A DNA stretch of 64,000 nucleotides from Orychophragmus violaceus. Taxonomy: Eukaryota > Streptophyta > Magnoliopsida > Brassicales > Brassicaceae. The position numbers and the translations under genes were made by a program. The notes beneath the pieces were generated by a model. The model was not told the DNA's origin. It did no database searches and worked only from the letters and a program-made list of their open reading frames with translations. Below, piece by piece: positions 25,653-37,650 of this stretch; position 1 is the stretch's first letter, and each line of letters starts with the position of its first letter. The DNA lies in contig CM058239.1 of NCBI GenBank assembly GCA_030180135.1, positions 67,649,823 to 67,713,822 of the forward strand, in the 5' to 3' direction.

Positions 25653-26064
25653 AATCATTTTGGTTATGCATATCAACATATTTTATATAATTTACAAATT
25701 TTATATCATCTTTATTTTATATACCTTTACAAATATAATCCTTCATTTTACAAACGAAATCTGTGTGATTTCTTTCCTGCATTACTCAAATGAAATTGGA
25801 CTTTGATCAATAACTTAATTGCACCAAATCAATTTGACTGAAATGAAAATTGGAATCTTACCAGCCGGTGCTCGGCACTCTTGAAGGAAGCTTAAGGTAA
25901 GCCATGTTGTTCTCACTAGTCCCATAGAAACGACGTATGATGAATCCATCTATTCCTCGTTATTGACTGAGCATTTCCGCCAAAATTACGATCACCAAAA
26001 ACATAATCTGGAAATCCGAAAAAAACGTAAACTTTCAATGTGTCTAGAAAACTAAAGACCGTCA

Positions 26065-26361
26065 TCATTTTCCTGCAGACAAACCATTCTCTCGTAGCTG
26101 AAAATCGTCAATCCCATTAAAGACTTGACTATACAACGAACCACTCCAAGCCATGACTGAACGTGGATAAGGCTTGACACTAGGAACATCATTTCTATTG
26201 CAAATCAAACTCACAAACAGAGTGTTTTCGTCAACAATCACAGTTCCTTCTCCAGTAAACCGCTTTATAACCGGAATTCGATCTCTTATAACAGGTTCAA
26301 GCACAACAAGTTCACAAGGCTTCCTGCGTAAAGACCAAAACTTCAAATTCTCAAACATCAC
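26065..26361 (-). pseudogene. Unidentified coding fragment inside M1 (98 codons)
   Basis: The frame is protein-like in composition, with no low-complexity bias, and reads for example ENLKFWSLRRKPCELVVL near its start. It sits in the interior of M1 on the minus strand and may be a captured piece of a host gene. I do not recognise the family. The frame runs into AT-rich MITE sequence upstream, so it is truncated. Confidence 0.35.
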
Positions 26362-26381
26362 AGCTTTTGCAGTAGTTATAA

Positions 26382-26900
26382 GACCATCTCCAATGTATTC
26401 CTCTATTTTTACCTCTAAAATAGAAGAACTCTATGATAGAGGTGGGTTTTGTTCCAATGTATTCCTCTATATTTTCCTCTAAAAAGGAATATTATTTCTA
26501 ATATTTTTTTTATTTTACTAATAGTACTTTTTATTTATAAAAGTTGCAATTTAGCCCATTTATTTTATTTTTACAATTATAAAATTATAATATTATTTAA
26601 ATTATATATTAGTTATTAAAATATTAGAATTTATAATTTATTAATTTTATATTGTTAGTTATTAAAATATTAATATTTAATTATTTTGGTCATAAATAAA
26701 GTATTTGAAAGTTAATTGACTGATTTGTAAATTAAAAAGTTCACCTCTATTATAGAGGAAAAAATAGAATTCCTCTATATATATATATAGAGGAAAAAAT
26801 AGAGATCTCTATTTTAAAAATGAAAATAGAGATAGGTTGGAGTAGATTTGCCTCTAAAATGGAATTTAGAGGCAAATATAAAAATGGGTTGGAGATGCCC
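26382..26900. mobile_element. PIF/Harbinger-like MITE
   Basis: The terminal inverted repeats are GACCATCTCCAA and (reverse complement) GGGCATCTCCAA, with a TAA flank on both sides (26379-26381, 26901-26903), the usual Harbinger target. The interior is AT-rich with subterminal copies of tagaggcaaat-like motifs and has no coding. Confidence 0.65.
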
Positions 26901-27198
26901 TAATCACAATCTAAAAACATACTGTGGAAAGATCAAAACTTCACATTCTCAAAAAATCACATCTTTTAAAGTAATTGTAACATTTTAACCAAAGCATACC
27001 GTGTAAAGATCAAAACTTTCACATTCTCAAAGTCTCGTATTTGACATTGAGGCAAGGATTTTAAAACCAAAAGCTTTCTTACCCTGACATTTCCATGACA
27101 ATGTTAGGTACATTGGTTTCATCGTTAACAATACATGAAGATGATATAAAATTTGTAAAGTTATATAAAATATGTTGATATGCATAACTAAAATGATT

Positions 27199-27260
27199 GT
27201 CTAGCTCAGTTGGTAGTGCGTTACCTATATTATGTTTGAAGTCATGAGTTCAAACCTTAT
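27199..27260 (+). other. tRNA-like sequence in right arm of M1
   Basis: GTCTAGCTCAGTTGGTAG gives a good A box, and GAGTTCAAACC a good B box about 34 bp later. It lacks matching acceptor arms. It is the inverted partner of 25599-25652, and diverged versions lie in the arms of M2. Confidence 0.6.
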
Positions 27261-27483
27261 TGGACTCATTTTTTATTTAATTCATCAAAACAACGTCGTT
27301 TTGATTTAATACTGCCAGCTCAGATTTATAATGCCAACGCGGATTATCCGTTAGTGATTTAACGGGGTTGACTAATGGGGATTTGGTCAAAGCAGTGATT
27401 CGCCAAAAAAAATTGTGTGTGTTTGGATATTCAAATAATCTAGAATGTGGGTATTGATTAGCACAGGAAAATTATACATGTAT

Positions 27484-28036
27484 TTAGGGCTGGGCATAAT
27501 ATCCGGACCCGAAATACCGAACCGAACCCGAACCGAAAAAGTAGAACCGAACCCGAACCCGAAACGATAAAATACCCGAACGGGTCCTAAACTCCTATAT
27601 CCGAAGAACCGAACCCGAACCCGACCCGAACCGAGAACCGAATGGGTACCCGAAATATCCGAATTACAATTATATACCTAAAATATTAATTATATTTAGA
27701 CCTAATATAACAAAATTATCCAAAATTATAATTATAAACTTAAACATATTAGTTGTTTTTAGTCTAAAATAACTACATTATCAAAAATAAACAAAATATA
27801 TGAAGGGTTTTGTTATATTTATCAAAATTTAACAAATTTTTATTTAAATATAACTAATTTTTATTTTTGTTTTATGTTTTTCGGGTACCCGAACCCGAAC
27901 CGAACCCGAATAGAACCGAACCGAACCCGAACCGAAATTCCAAAATACCCGAATGGGTTTTATATCTCAGACCCGAAAACCCGAAAACCCGAAAGACCCG
28001 AACCGAACCCGAACGGGTACCCGAACGCCCAGGCCT
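27484..28036. mobile_element. hAT-like MITE with CCGAACC repeats, nested in M1 arm
   Basis: The ends TTAGGGCTGGGC and AGGCCTGGGC (reverse complement of the right end) are weak inverted repeats, and acatgtat is duplicated on both sides (27476-27483, 28037-28044). Both ends contain arrays of CCGAACC/CCCGAA; the middle is AT-rich. Removing it restores the M1 arm sequence. Confidence 0.65.
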
Positions 28037-28102
28037 ACATGTATTAATCGGTACCAGTTTTAAATGTGCAGGTACGAATTGGCTGTTTTCCCTATATCAC
28101 TG

Positions 28103-28690
28103 CTTTTATTTGAAAAGATATGCATAATTTAGGCGGAAAACATTCATTTCCCGGCTAAGTACTAGTAAAAAAATGAAAAGCCATAAATATTTTTAGTAAC
28201 GCCATCAAGCACTATTTTTTTTCCCTCTAACTTGTTTTTCTCCATCTCTGATCTTCCACCAAAGAAAAATAAGATGGTTTGATTGTCCTACCTTGGGTGG
28301 AATTGGGTTTGAAATAGTGAATCTCGCGAGTCTATGATTTGAAATTTTGTGCCTTGTTTGCAACTTATTGTTGAGAATTTGTTTGTGACGATTCATGGTT
28401 CTGTATATGTCGACGAATTAAAATCCGAATTAGGTTTTCTTTGTGAGTCTGTAAGTTCAGTGATGGTATTGGCTATGGGTTAACTTTTGGACTGTTTGAG
28501 AGTGTATATTATCTTTTGCTTCCTGTTTTTCATTACGAATCGGACTATATTTTATATGTTTGGGTGTTTGGGTTTTATCTATAAAAGTTTTCATAGATTC
28601 ACAATATAAGACTCACTATGTTTGCTTGACCTTTTTATGTCATGGATGTCATGGTATAGGTTAAGTGTTGTAATATGTGAGAAGATGTTT
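28103..28690. other. Unassigned sequence upstream of RAD23 fragment
   Basis: AT-rich, with no frame or element that I recognise. It may include intron or upstream sequence of the RAD23 pseudogene, but no coding exon is visible. Confidence 0.3.
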
Positions 28691-28703
28691 CATATATCAT
28701 CAA

Positions 28704-28852
28704 GGGGTGCAATACCCCGCTGCTCAGCAGATGCTGATCCACCAAGGGAAAGTTCTCAAGGACGGGACCACATTGGAAGAGAACAACGTTGTTGAGAACA
28801 TTTTCATTGTCATCTTGTTGTTCAGGGTGTGGTGTTCTTTTCTTTTGGGACC
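28704..28852 (+). pseudogene. RAD23 ubiquitin-like domain exon, broken
   Basis: The frame reads YPAAQQMLIHQGKVLKDGTT and then LEENNVVEN, a near-exact match to the ubiquitin-like domain of plant RAD23 proteins, which shuttle ubiquitinated substrates to the proteasome. Upstream, the expected KGAE-Y is broken by a 2-bp deletion near 28710, and the end of the domain has changed residues (ENIFIVILL). No start exon, UBA domains or downstream exons were found, so only one exon survives. It may be a decayed duplicate or a fragment moved by a transposon. Confidence 0.85.
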
Positions 28853-28869
28853 ACAGTTTCGCTAAGAGT

Positions 28870-29828
28870 AATAGTATACTAGTATTAGTAGCAGGCATTC
28901 TAGTAGTTTATGGATGCTAACTCAATGTACGATTGATTTTTAACTTACAGAGATCCTCGTTGGTAACCCTTGTGGGTTTGTGCAATCCGAAAAGCGGCTC
29001 ATTCGCCGTACTGGGGGCTCCCACACCATCGCCATTGGTTCGCCGCCATAACAAAGACTAAAACAAAATATTTTGAAAATCAGAAATTTAAGGACAAGGA
29101 AATCACAGAAAAAAGTGGATTTCTATGATTAGACACGAAATCAAAAAAAATGTTTTTTTCAAAGAAACCTCAAAAAGCTTTGATCGCTCTGGAGAACTCG
29201 CTAACAAGGTGAACAGTTTTAGAGAGATGTTAAAAAAAATGAAAGGAAGGGAGAAGTTACCTTGATGTAGTGGGAGTGCGTAGTTAAATTGAGGGAGATG
29301 TGAACGGTTCTTTAAAAATTTCATTTACGACAGTTTTTAGATCACGAGGATCTCTCGCCTCGCACGATCTCAACCGTTGGACTCATGATCTTTTTATGAT
29401 TATAAATCTTAACAGCTGCGAGGATGACTTCATCAAACTCGGGCTACACACCAGACAGTTCAGATTACTCCACCCATTAAATTTTATTTTCAAACATTTA
29501 GTGGGATGGGGAGCCAATTGTTGGTGCTAGAATCCACCCCGGATTCAGTCCAATTAAGCCCACAAAAACAATCAACCATATGACTTGTACTAAGGCCCAG
29601 GTCTCTCGGCCCAAGGAGACTCATCAGTTCTCGGCTTAGCAGCCCCTTATCTCGACTATGCCAAAATGGCCTCATTTTGGACACAATACTATAGACCATG
29701 AGATTGTGCAACGAGCTGACTTAATCAAAATCGATCAGCTCAAAATCAGGCCAACAACCCGAAGATCGCAGAGGTCGTTTGAGCACGTATAGCTCGAGAT
29801 ACGCGAGATATGGAGTTCAGCGCATGAC
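28870..29828. other. Unassigned sequence, possibly old LTR fragment
   Basis: No gene is visible. The stretch from about 29520 (TGTTGGTGCTAGAATCC) to 29760 looks like retroelement U3 sequence by style, but no partner repeat exists in the window. Confidence 0.25.
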
Positions 29829-31108
29829 TTTTTTTTGTCAACAAACATTTTTTATAAATATTTAGTCTCCATAAGAGGACTTAAAGTTTCAGAGATACAA
29901 GGCTATCATGGCAATACAAACAATCCTTAAAACAAAGCAAGGTAAATAACATAGAAAGATAATATCTACAAAGAACTTAAACAAATAAAAGTTGTGGAGA
30001 AGTCCTCTGAACTCAACGACGATCAAGTTGGTAAGTGATATGAAGCCATGGGGATTGGAGAACACATTTAGCAGTCTATCACCCGAGATTGGAATAGCAG
30101 CAAGTGCACAATTAACAATCTCCAAAGCGGTTGTAAAGCCTTTGGAACTCGAGACCAAAATCTCCATAATCTTCACCAGAACACTCTATGCACCAAACTC
30201 ACTTGAAGAAGGAGTTGAACAAAGGAAGAAAGACATCTCTGACATGGGGGAAAATGGACAACTAATGTCCAAAAAGACCCGATTAATGAGACGAAAGAAA
30301 GTAACATCCTCATAAAGAGGCAATTGGGTAACATCCTCATAAAGAGGCAATTGGGTAACATCCATATAAAGAGGTAATTGAGTGACATCCTCATAAAGAG
30401 GTAATTGGATAGCATACTCATAAAGAGGTAATTGGGTAACATCCTCATGAAGAGGAATATGAGTAACATCGTCATGAAGAGGTAAATGGATTAAGTGAGA
30501 CTCAACTCTAAGGAAATTAATAGTAACAACATGGACGAGAAGCACACAAAAGTAAACATTGGTCTGCTGGAACATAAATCATGAATGAGGAAGCTGGAAT
30601 AGGCTTCAACCATGGAGAGAACCAGTGCGGTATCCAAACTGAGACGGGAATACGCGGCAGATGAATAAAGGCATACACTTCCGGCAAGGCGGAGAACACT
30701 GATTGCGGCAGATCCGAGATGCAAAACTCGCATAGGAGAAGCAACAAAGAAGCTGTTTTGCCGGAGCTTTTCACACCACCAGAGAAGATTACCCCTTCTG
30801 AAGGTAGTAAGGAAGGTGAGCGGCACGGCATGTAGAGGTTGACGTTGGTGGAGGGAAAATGGCGGCGAGGAAGAGTGGCGAGAAGGAGCGTAGCAAATAT
30901 TTGTAACGAGCAGAGCGGAAGCAAAGGCGGCGGGTCTGGAGGCAAGGGAGTAGCTGGGGGATCTGGCGGTAGAGGAGAGGAGAGGCTCGGGTTTGACGGT
31001 TTGGACAGCGGAGGAGGAGGATCAACTTCAGCAAATGACGCCATAGAAGAGAGAGAAATACTTACAGTGGCGGAGGAGGACGTTTCAGGGGAGACAGATC
31101 GGCACGGC
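29829..31108 (-). mobile_element. Probable 5'-truncated non-LTR retroposon
   Basis: A run of T at 29829-29836 followed by gtcaaca is, on the minus strand, a poly(A) end TTGACAAAAAAAA. The same 3' end occurs alone at 39264-39276, where it is bounded by a clean 15-bp target duplication. The minus strand encodes a proline-rich 175-codon frame (31044-30517) starting MASFAEVDPPPP, in the style of the ORF1 leader of plant LINEs. No reverse transcriptase is seen. The sequences next to the two ends (ggagttcagcgcatg, ggagctcaacatg) are similar but not a clean duplication. Confidence 0.45.
30302..30490. repeat. 27-bp minisatellite, seven copies
   Basis: The unit is like gtaacatcctcataaagagg plus caattgg, repeated about seven times with point changes. 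Since 27 is a multiple of 3, the array stays open in all frames and produces spurious repetitive peptides. Confidence 0.85.
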
Positions 31109-31214
31109 GGAGCTCAACATGGGTAGATCTATATCAGTGGTGGGCTCCCTTGGGGAAGGTTCCTAAGAGAATTAGGGCGAACCATCCTATCCGACCACAC
31201 ATTGTAGTTTGAAG

Positions 31215-31924
31215 TGTTGGGATTATGTCCTGAAATCATATTGTACTAACTCTGATAGATAGTTGTATTGTCGAGATTGGACAATCCATGTAACACTAGG
31301 TGGTCATAATGTTTTGCTAGAAGCCGCTTATGACTTATGAGTTGTAACTCATTGCTAGTATTATGTGACCCTACCGGGTCACACACCTAAGCAAGCTGGA
31401 TACACTTTGTATGGGATTGATCATTGGTAAATGGTCTGGTCAATGTGTATTGGATACACATTGAATTCGAGTTTTAAGAGGTGTGTCGATCGACACCATT
31501 GGGTGTGTCGATCGACACTGATCGGGTTTCGAACTTGATGTTTCGGTTTGATGACTTAAACGAATTGGATTTATCCAATGATCAGTTTTAGTCATTTCAG
31601 GTCTATATATAAAGGCTTATATGGACGACCTGGAGTGCCAGCCGTGGTTGAGACTTTTCTTGACAGACCTCTAAAACACAGGGATTCCCAAGAGATCTAA
31701 TTCCCGGCACTAGCATCCCGGCGGATTCCAGCTTGTGTGCGTGTGGACTGCAGTAGAGGCGCAGTATCTGAGGCGCTCTCGATCTCACTTACATGTTCTT
31801 ATTCCGCTGCAAATCTCCAGGTAAACACGAGATCCATCGGTAAGGATTCAATCACTCAAACCCATATCCTAGGCTTAGAACTTGTGGAATTCTGAAACTG
31901 TTAGAATTGGCCCGAGTTCCTTCA
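31215..31924 (+). repeat. 5' LTR of Copia C
   Basis: 710 bp, paired with 37651-38361. It contains one pair of GTGTCGATCGACAC palindromes (31483-31496, 31505-31518). Confidence 0.95.
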
Positions 31925-32082
31925 AAGGTATCAGAGCCTTAGGGTTTTAATCATTGAATCAGAAGCATGGAATTCGAATAATGATGTATTTGAATAGGCT
32001 GATGCATGCTAGTTTTCGTTTTGATGAAAATAATCTCGGATTTTGTTTCTTATCGAAAACGAAGAACCTGTGTTTTCGCACA

Positions 32083-32389
32083 GTGTCGATCGACACAAGT
32101 TTGTGTCGGTCGACACACCGCGAAAACGATCATAAAACTTTAGGGTTTTCGCACAATGTCGATCGACACTAAGCTTGTGTCGGTCGATGCACCGCGAATA
32201 CGCTTATTAAAATTTGGGTATCGATCTTAGAGATCGCACTGTGTCGATCGACACACCGGGTGCATCGATCGACACAGGCTGTGCGAAAGGATAGATCGGT
32301 TCAATTGGATTGAACCGGTTATCTCGCATGGTTAAAATTTACTGATACCCTACTATGTCGATCGACACAGGATAAGTGTCGGTCAACAC
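32083..32389 (+). promoter_or_regulatory. Four pairs of GTGTCGATCGACAC palindromes in the C leader
   Basis: Sites start at 32083/32103, 32156/32177, 32241/32262 and 32355/32376. Start-to-start spacing within pairs is 20, 21, 21 and 21 bp. In three pairs the second member is the GTGTCGGTCGACAC-type variant and in the third pair it is GCATCGATCGACAC. The pairs are 73-114 bp apart. The arrangement looks like binding sites for a dimeric protein on one face of the helix. No such protein is known to me for this motif, so the role is inference. Confidence 0.6.
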
Positions 32390-33553
32390 AGGCCTTGCGA
32401 TTGGCTTATCGGTTCAATTGGATTGAACTGGTTATCATGCTTGGTTAAGGTAGATCAGATCGGTTTAAATTGGATGGATTGGTTCAATTGGATTGGACTG
32501 GTTATCTCAATTAGTATAAACCGATTTGATTGGATAAGATCAGTTTGATTGGATAAGTCGGTTCAATTGGATTGGACCGGTTATCGCGATTAGTTAAAAC
32601 TGATTGAATCGGTTCAATTGGATAGACCGGTTGAATTAGATTTGACCGGTATCTCAATTGGTCTAAAACCGGTTCATTTGGTCAATTACCGGTTTAATTG
32701 GATTGACCGGTTATCGGGTTTTTGTTAAGGTTGGATGCGAACCGTAATCGTTTGGTTATTGAACCAAATGATTGAGAAACCGAACCAAATGACCTAACCC
32801 ACTTTTGTTAAAACAATTAAAACTCAATTAAAATTAACAGTTAAACATGTTCTAAACCCATTGAATACACATTGGATGTGTATTAGATCAAAGCTTAGTT
32901 TTCAATATGGTCAACTGTCAAGACTCATTTCGTTGTTGTGATACTCTTGCCAAGAGCTTGGTGTCCACAATTACATGAGTAAGGCAGGTAGTTGTGTTGA
33001 TGGTCTTGCAGTGCTTGACATCAACAATTACATAACCTATGAGATTGATTCACTAACCTCTTAAATGTTCCGTTTCCTCAACTAAATATCAAGTGACCTT
33101 GATGTCTTGCCCAATCTTGTCTACTGTCAAGACTCATTTCATTGTTGGATAGTCTTGGAGTCCTTAGTATCCACAATTACATGAGTAAGGCAGGTGATCA
33201 TTGATAGACTTGCAGTGCGACTCTCAATGATCACAAGACTGAAGAGATTGGTTTACTTGACTGGGCCATCAGAAGTTCTGGGCCCAGAGACATCAGAGTG
33301 GATGAGACAAGGATTGTCTTATCTGCGACCAAGAGTTGTACTGGGTACAATTAGCAATGATTTGCTTACCTAGATAACTAAAGTTTGGGTGATGGCGAGT
33401 CGTCCACTCAGATTTTGGTGAAGTATGGGTCTTGGATCATTATATTCATAGAGGAAACATTGTTTGAATATAATGCGAGTTTTCTTATTAGATAAGATTT
33501 CTCATTTCCTGAATTTCATAACTAAAAACTTTTCTTTTCTTAGTTTTCAGCCT

Positions 33554-34279
33554 ATGTCTAAAAATACTTTCTCGTTGCGATCCGTCCTTGAGAAGGACAA
33601 GTTAAATAGATCAAATTTCCTGGATTGGTATCGTAATTTGAGATTTATTCTCAAGCAAGAGAGTAAGGACTATGTCCTTGAGAAAGCTCTCCCCGAAAGG
33701 CTTGGGACCAATGCCTCGCATGCAGTATATGATGCTTGGAATAAGCATTATATTGATGTGGTAGATGTGTGTGGTCTGATGTTGGCTACCATGAACTCGG
33801 ACTTAAAAAGTCAATACGAGAACATGGAGTCGCCAATAGAGATGATCACCAGCCTGAAACTGAAGTTTCAGGATCAGGCACGAGTTGAGAGATACCAGAT
33901 GGTTAAGTCTCTCATTGGGTGCAAGCTACCAAAGGATGCTCCAGTGAGTCCTCATGTCATTAAAATGATGGGTTACATTGATAACCTGGGGAAACTGGAT
34001 TGTCCTGTTAGCCTAGAATTGGCTACTGAAATCATCTTGCAGTCACTGCCGTCAAGTTATGATAAGTTTATCAAGAGCTATATCAAGAATGGCTTGACGA
34101 AGACGTTGACTGAGCTGCATGGCATGCTCAAGACAGTTGAGCAAAACATCATAAAGGGTAAAAGGTTTGAGAAATCTTGTGTTGACAAGGGTAGAGGCAG
34201 GGCCATCCAGATTTGGAATCAGGATAAGCATGTGTCATCTTATAAGCCCAAGTTCGGCCCATCTGATGTTGGTAAGTGA
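33554..34279 (+). CDS. Gag of Copia C, ended by a stop at the zinc knuckle
   Basis: The frame begins at ATG 33554 (MSKNTFSLRSVLEKDKL), aligned with the Gag starts of B and D. Upstream in-frame codons to 33464 belong to the leader. The Gag core is preserved (for example ILQSLPSSYDKF). The frame ends at TGA 34277-34279, exactly where B and D have the first Cys codon of the knuckle; the following bases still read CYCDEFEHWKRDC. The product would be a Gag without its nucleic-acid-binding knuckle. Confidence 0.8.
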   Translation: MSKNTFSLRSVLEKDKLNRSNFLDWYRNLRFILKQESKDYVLEKALPERLGTNASHAVYDAWNKHYIDVVDVCGLMLATMNSDLKSQYENMESPIEMITSLKLKFQDQARVERYQMVKSLIGCKLPKDAPVSPHVIKMMGYIDNLGKLDCPVSLELATEIILQSLPSSYDKFIKSYIKNGLTKTLTELHGMLKTVEQNIIKGKRFEKSCVDKGRGRAIQIWNQDKHVSSYKPKFGPSDVGK

Positions 34280-34329
34280 TGCTACTGTGATGAGTTTGAG
34301 CATTGGAAGAGAGATTGCATTAAATTCTT

Positions 34330-36830
34330 GGAAGATTCACAAGAGATGAAGGAGATGTACGGTACTTCTTCTTCAGGTATTATGTTATTACTTCAAGTTC
34401 TACGTATGTATTGGATACTAGTTGTGGTACTGATATTTTTGAAATATGCAGGGCCTAAACAACAGTAGAACGTTGAAGAAAGGACAAGTGGAACTGCGTG
34501 TCTGGTATGGAGCAATGGTTGCTGCATGAGCCGTAGAGATTCTCCACTTGTAGGAGCCTTTCAAGCTTGGTTTTTGAATTAAGTAATTTCTGCTATGTAC
34601 CTGCTTTAAGCAGAGATGTCTTTCATTTTCTTGTAAGAATTTGAATGTTTTTCATTTTGATAAAAGACAAGTTTTGCTCTTTTGATCTTGATGAAATATT
34701 CTATGGTAGCACCCCTTTTGATAAATGGGTTTTATATCTTAAACCAATGTACGCCAGAATATAACATAAATACCAAACGGTTTAAGTCTGAAGACTCGAA
34801 ATCGATTTTCCTAAGCATAGTCGTTTCAATCACATAGAGTGAAGCGGATTCAGAAGTTCCATAGTTATGGGCTTTAGGCTTATTTGATTATAAATCATAT
34901 GAGATATGAATTCTGCTTACTGGGCCAAATGACTAAGGCTTCTTTAGCAGAGCTAAAGAAAAGGGCCAGAGGCTTATTGGGCCTTACACATACTGATGTA
35001 TGTGGTCCGATGAGCATTAGTGCCAAAGGAAATCTTCAGTACTTCATTACCTTATTGATGGCTTCAGTAAGTATGGTTGTGTTCATTTGATGAGACACGA
35101 GTCAGAATCCTTTGAAATGGTCAAAGGAGTTCCAAAATGAAGTATAGAACCGATATGACAGAAGTATTGAAAATCCTCGATTAGATCGCGGAAGAGAATA
35201 TTTGAGTCAAGAACTGAGTGATCATCTAACTGAGTATGAAGTCTTCTCACAGCTCATTTCTCCTGAAAAACTTGAATGGTGTTTCTGTGAGAATGAATCG
35301 GACCTTATTAGATAGGCTCCGAATAATGATGAGTCACATGAATCTTCCATTATCCTTTGAGGATTACGCTCTAAAATATATGTGTTTACGCCAAATAGTT
35401 TTCTATCAGAATCAGTTGAAAGACACCACATTGGATGTGGACTGGAATTTTTCCAAGTATGTTTTCCTGATTAATTGGGATTGCAAGGTTTGTATAAGGC
35501 AGTTGTCAACAAACAAGCTTGAACCCATATCTGATAAGTGCTGCTTCGCTGGTTGTCCTAGGGAAACCGAGGCTTATTACTTTTGCAACCAATCCGAGAA
35601 TAAATTTTTGTTGTTCGGAACTCTGTTCTTCTAGATAGAAAGTTTATTTCCAAGAAGAACAGTGGGAGTAGAAGTACAGCTCGAAGAAATTCGAGAAACA
35701 CAGGAGGCTGCTCAACCTGTTGAGGAAGAGCAGCAGTTAGATCTACAAAGTGTTGTAGGACCTACACCTGTGGAGCCTGAATTTCGCAGATCCGAATGGA
35801 TCCGTCACTAACCCGAAAGTGATTTCTCATAAAGAATTGTCGTGATCTGTTGATCATTGAAAAGTGACGAGCTTGCGAAATTCAAGAAGCGATGGTGAGC
35901 CCCAACTCCGAAAATTTGCTAGGTATGCATGTTAGCTTCACCGATCCATTTCTGGATTGAAGCAAACATCTTGGAGTTGGAATCTACGTTCTGTTAAAAC
36001 GGACAAAAGCTTTGACTTGATCAGGAACGAATAGGAACCATGCGTTCACAAGTAGACTAGTGGGAGCGTAGTTGCAATTCTCACATTGTATGTATATAAC
36101 ATACTAATTCTCATGAAAGACGTTCCGTCGCTTAAGTCTTATGTGATTTAGGTCGGAAGTCATTTTCAACGATAGACATGGGAGAAGCCGCGTGAGTTAT
36201 TGGAATAAGGATATATTGAAATAGATTGGGTAGGCTAATTGGATCGTGTCAGAATCCTTATGTTGATAAGGTATTGGACAGTTCCAATATGCATGATTCC
36301 AAGAAAGGCTTCACACCAAAGGTCTTATGGCAATAATCTTAGCAAGAAGAAGTGTCTTGGACACTGGCTAAGCTAGTATCTATGAGTGTGATTCCTTATG
36401 CTTTTGAAATGGAATCCATCATGAATGCCGTAATTTACACTCATCCAGATGCAGCTTACGCATTACGAGTAGATACCAAGATGTTCCGGTAAAATTCACT
36501 GAACAGTTGCCAGAAATATCCCAAGTGTTTGAGTAACACTATGGATAGGTTTGTGGTGAACTGAGGAAGTGACGAACCAGTTTAGAGTAGTTAGACGGAC
36601 AAAGACGAATTCCGGTTCCCACTTGGCTATGTCTCTTTGTCTGAATAACGGTACTATCTGTTGGAAGGGCTCCAAGCAGAGAACCGTAGAATAGTGCTTT
36701 TATCTGAATGGCGGTGTGGTTTGTTGGAATTGTTTCAAGCAAAAACACCGCAGTCTCTCCCACAACATAAGCACGAGATTTATTTTGTTGCTGTAGGTAT
36801 TAGATATCTGAAGAGATGATCTTGATTCTA
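34330..36830 (+). pseudogene. Degenerate pol of Copia C
   Basis: Traces of protease (near 34410), integrase (LGLTHTDVCGPM near 34975) and RT/RNase H are visible, broken by many stops and frameshifts. In the frame that reads EFQNEV-like residues a TAG occurs at 35145-35147, at the position of the TAG in B and D. Confidence 0.8.
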
Positions 36831-37650
36831 GTGGGAGTTATTTTAGTTATGTTATAATCTTTACATAGACATGCTATGGCAATGTTTGTGTAAGTTAAAA
36901 CTGACATCGGTATTATTTAATTATTGGATGATTAAATAATGGTCCCAAAGTATTTTATGTTCATCTTATAGGTCATCAAGTTGAGGACTTGATCATGAAA
37001 CCCTATAAGTAAAAGATGACATAAATTATGATTGTCCCTAGTCGAGGTTGTTGAAGTGGGACACCAACAACCGCGCGAGACTAGCATGTGAGGTGACTAT
37101 TGGACTAAGTTTCATGGAGTCAATGATATTATTATCACAGTCAATCACATAGATATATGTTGGTGAACATATGATCGGACATGACCCGCTAATGAGAACT
37201 CTACAGGATAGTTATATCAGTGTCATGAGAGGTTCTCATTACGACTATAGAGTATAGTCCTTAGACCTGAGTTCATCATGCTTCCTAGCATGTGAATTGG
37301 TACTCTTTGACCTTGTCAAACGTCGTTCCGTAACTGGCGGCTATAAAGGCATTGCTTAGGCGTATCATGAAGTGTGTGTAGAAACAGGGATGGAACAAGA
37401 AGGGATTTGTCCCTCCTATATAACAGGAGATAAATATCTCAGGGCCCATCGAAGATTTGATACTGAGAAAATGCATGGCCGTGCTCAAACGAGGTGATTG
37501 TCAGTCGTTTGTTTTATCAGTATAGATCAGGAGTTCAATGAACATGATGTTGGCTATAATAAGGATGACACAGTTTCTTGCCTTATGCTATATCGAGATA
37601 TAGTGACAAAGGGATTAGGGGAATATTTGATTCCAGTACAAGTGGGAGAT

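Larger units (their letters stand above)
25511..28092. mobile_element. MULE-type DNA element M1 with long inverted arms
   Basis: The element starts GGGAAAACGG and ends with GTTTTCCC. It is flanked by 10-bp direct repeats differing at one base (tatagcactg 25501-25510, tatatcactg 28093-28102), as for Mutator-like elements. The inverted arms are about 200 bp on the left (with an internal deletion) and about 400 bp on the right, where a hAT-like MITE has inserted. They match the arms of M2 (62385-63628). No transposase is present. The interior holds an unidentified coding fragment and a Harbinger-like MITE. Each arm contains a tRNA-like stretch. Confidence 0.8.

Noticed and set aside
27199..27260. 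A genuine tRNA gene
   Set aside because: A and B boxes are present but no acceptor stem or full cloverleaf could be formed by eye, and it belongs to a repeated MULE arm.
29520..29760. Solo LTR
   Set aside because: The start is LTR-like, but no matching end, partner or target duplication could be identified.
30302..30490. Repetitive proteins on both strands (NYLFMRML, QLPLYEDVT)
   Set aside because: They are translations of a 27-bp minisatellite that is open in every frame; no independent coding evidence.
29812..31121. Clean target-site duplication for the 29829-31108 retroposon
   Set aside because: The flanks are similar (ggagttcagcgcatg, ggagctcaacatg) but contain a gap and a substitution, so the right boundary remains uncertain.
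32083..32389. CRISPR-like array of palindromic repeats
   Set aside because: Repeats are only 14 bp, occur as close pairs with irregular gaps between pairs, and the context is a plant retroelement leader.
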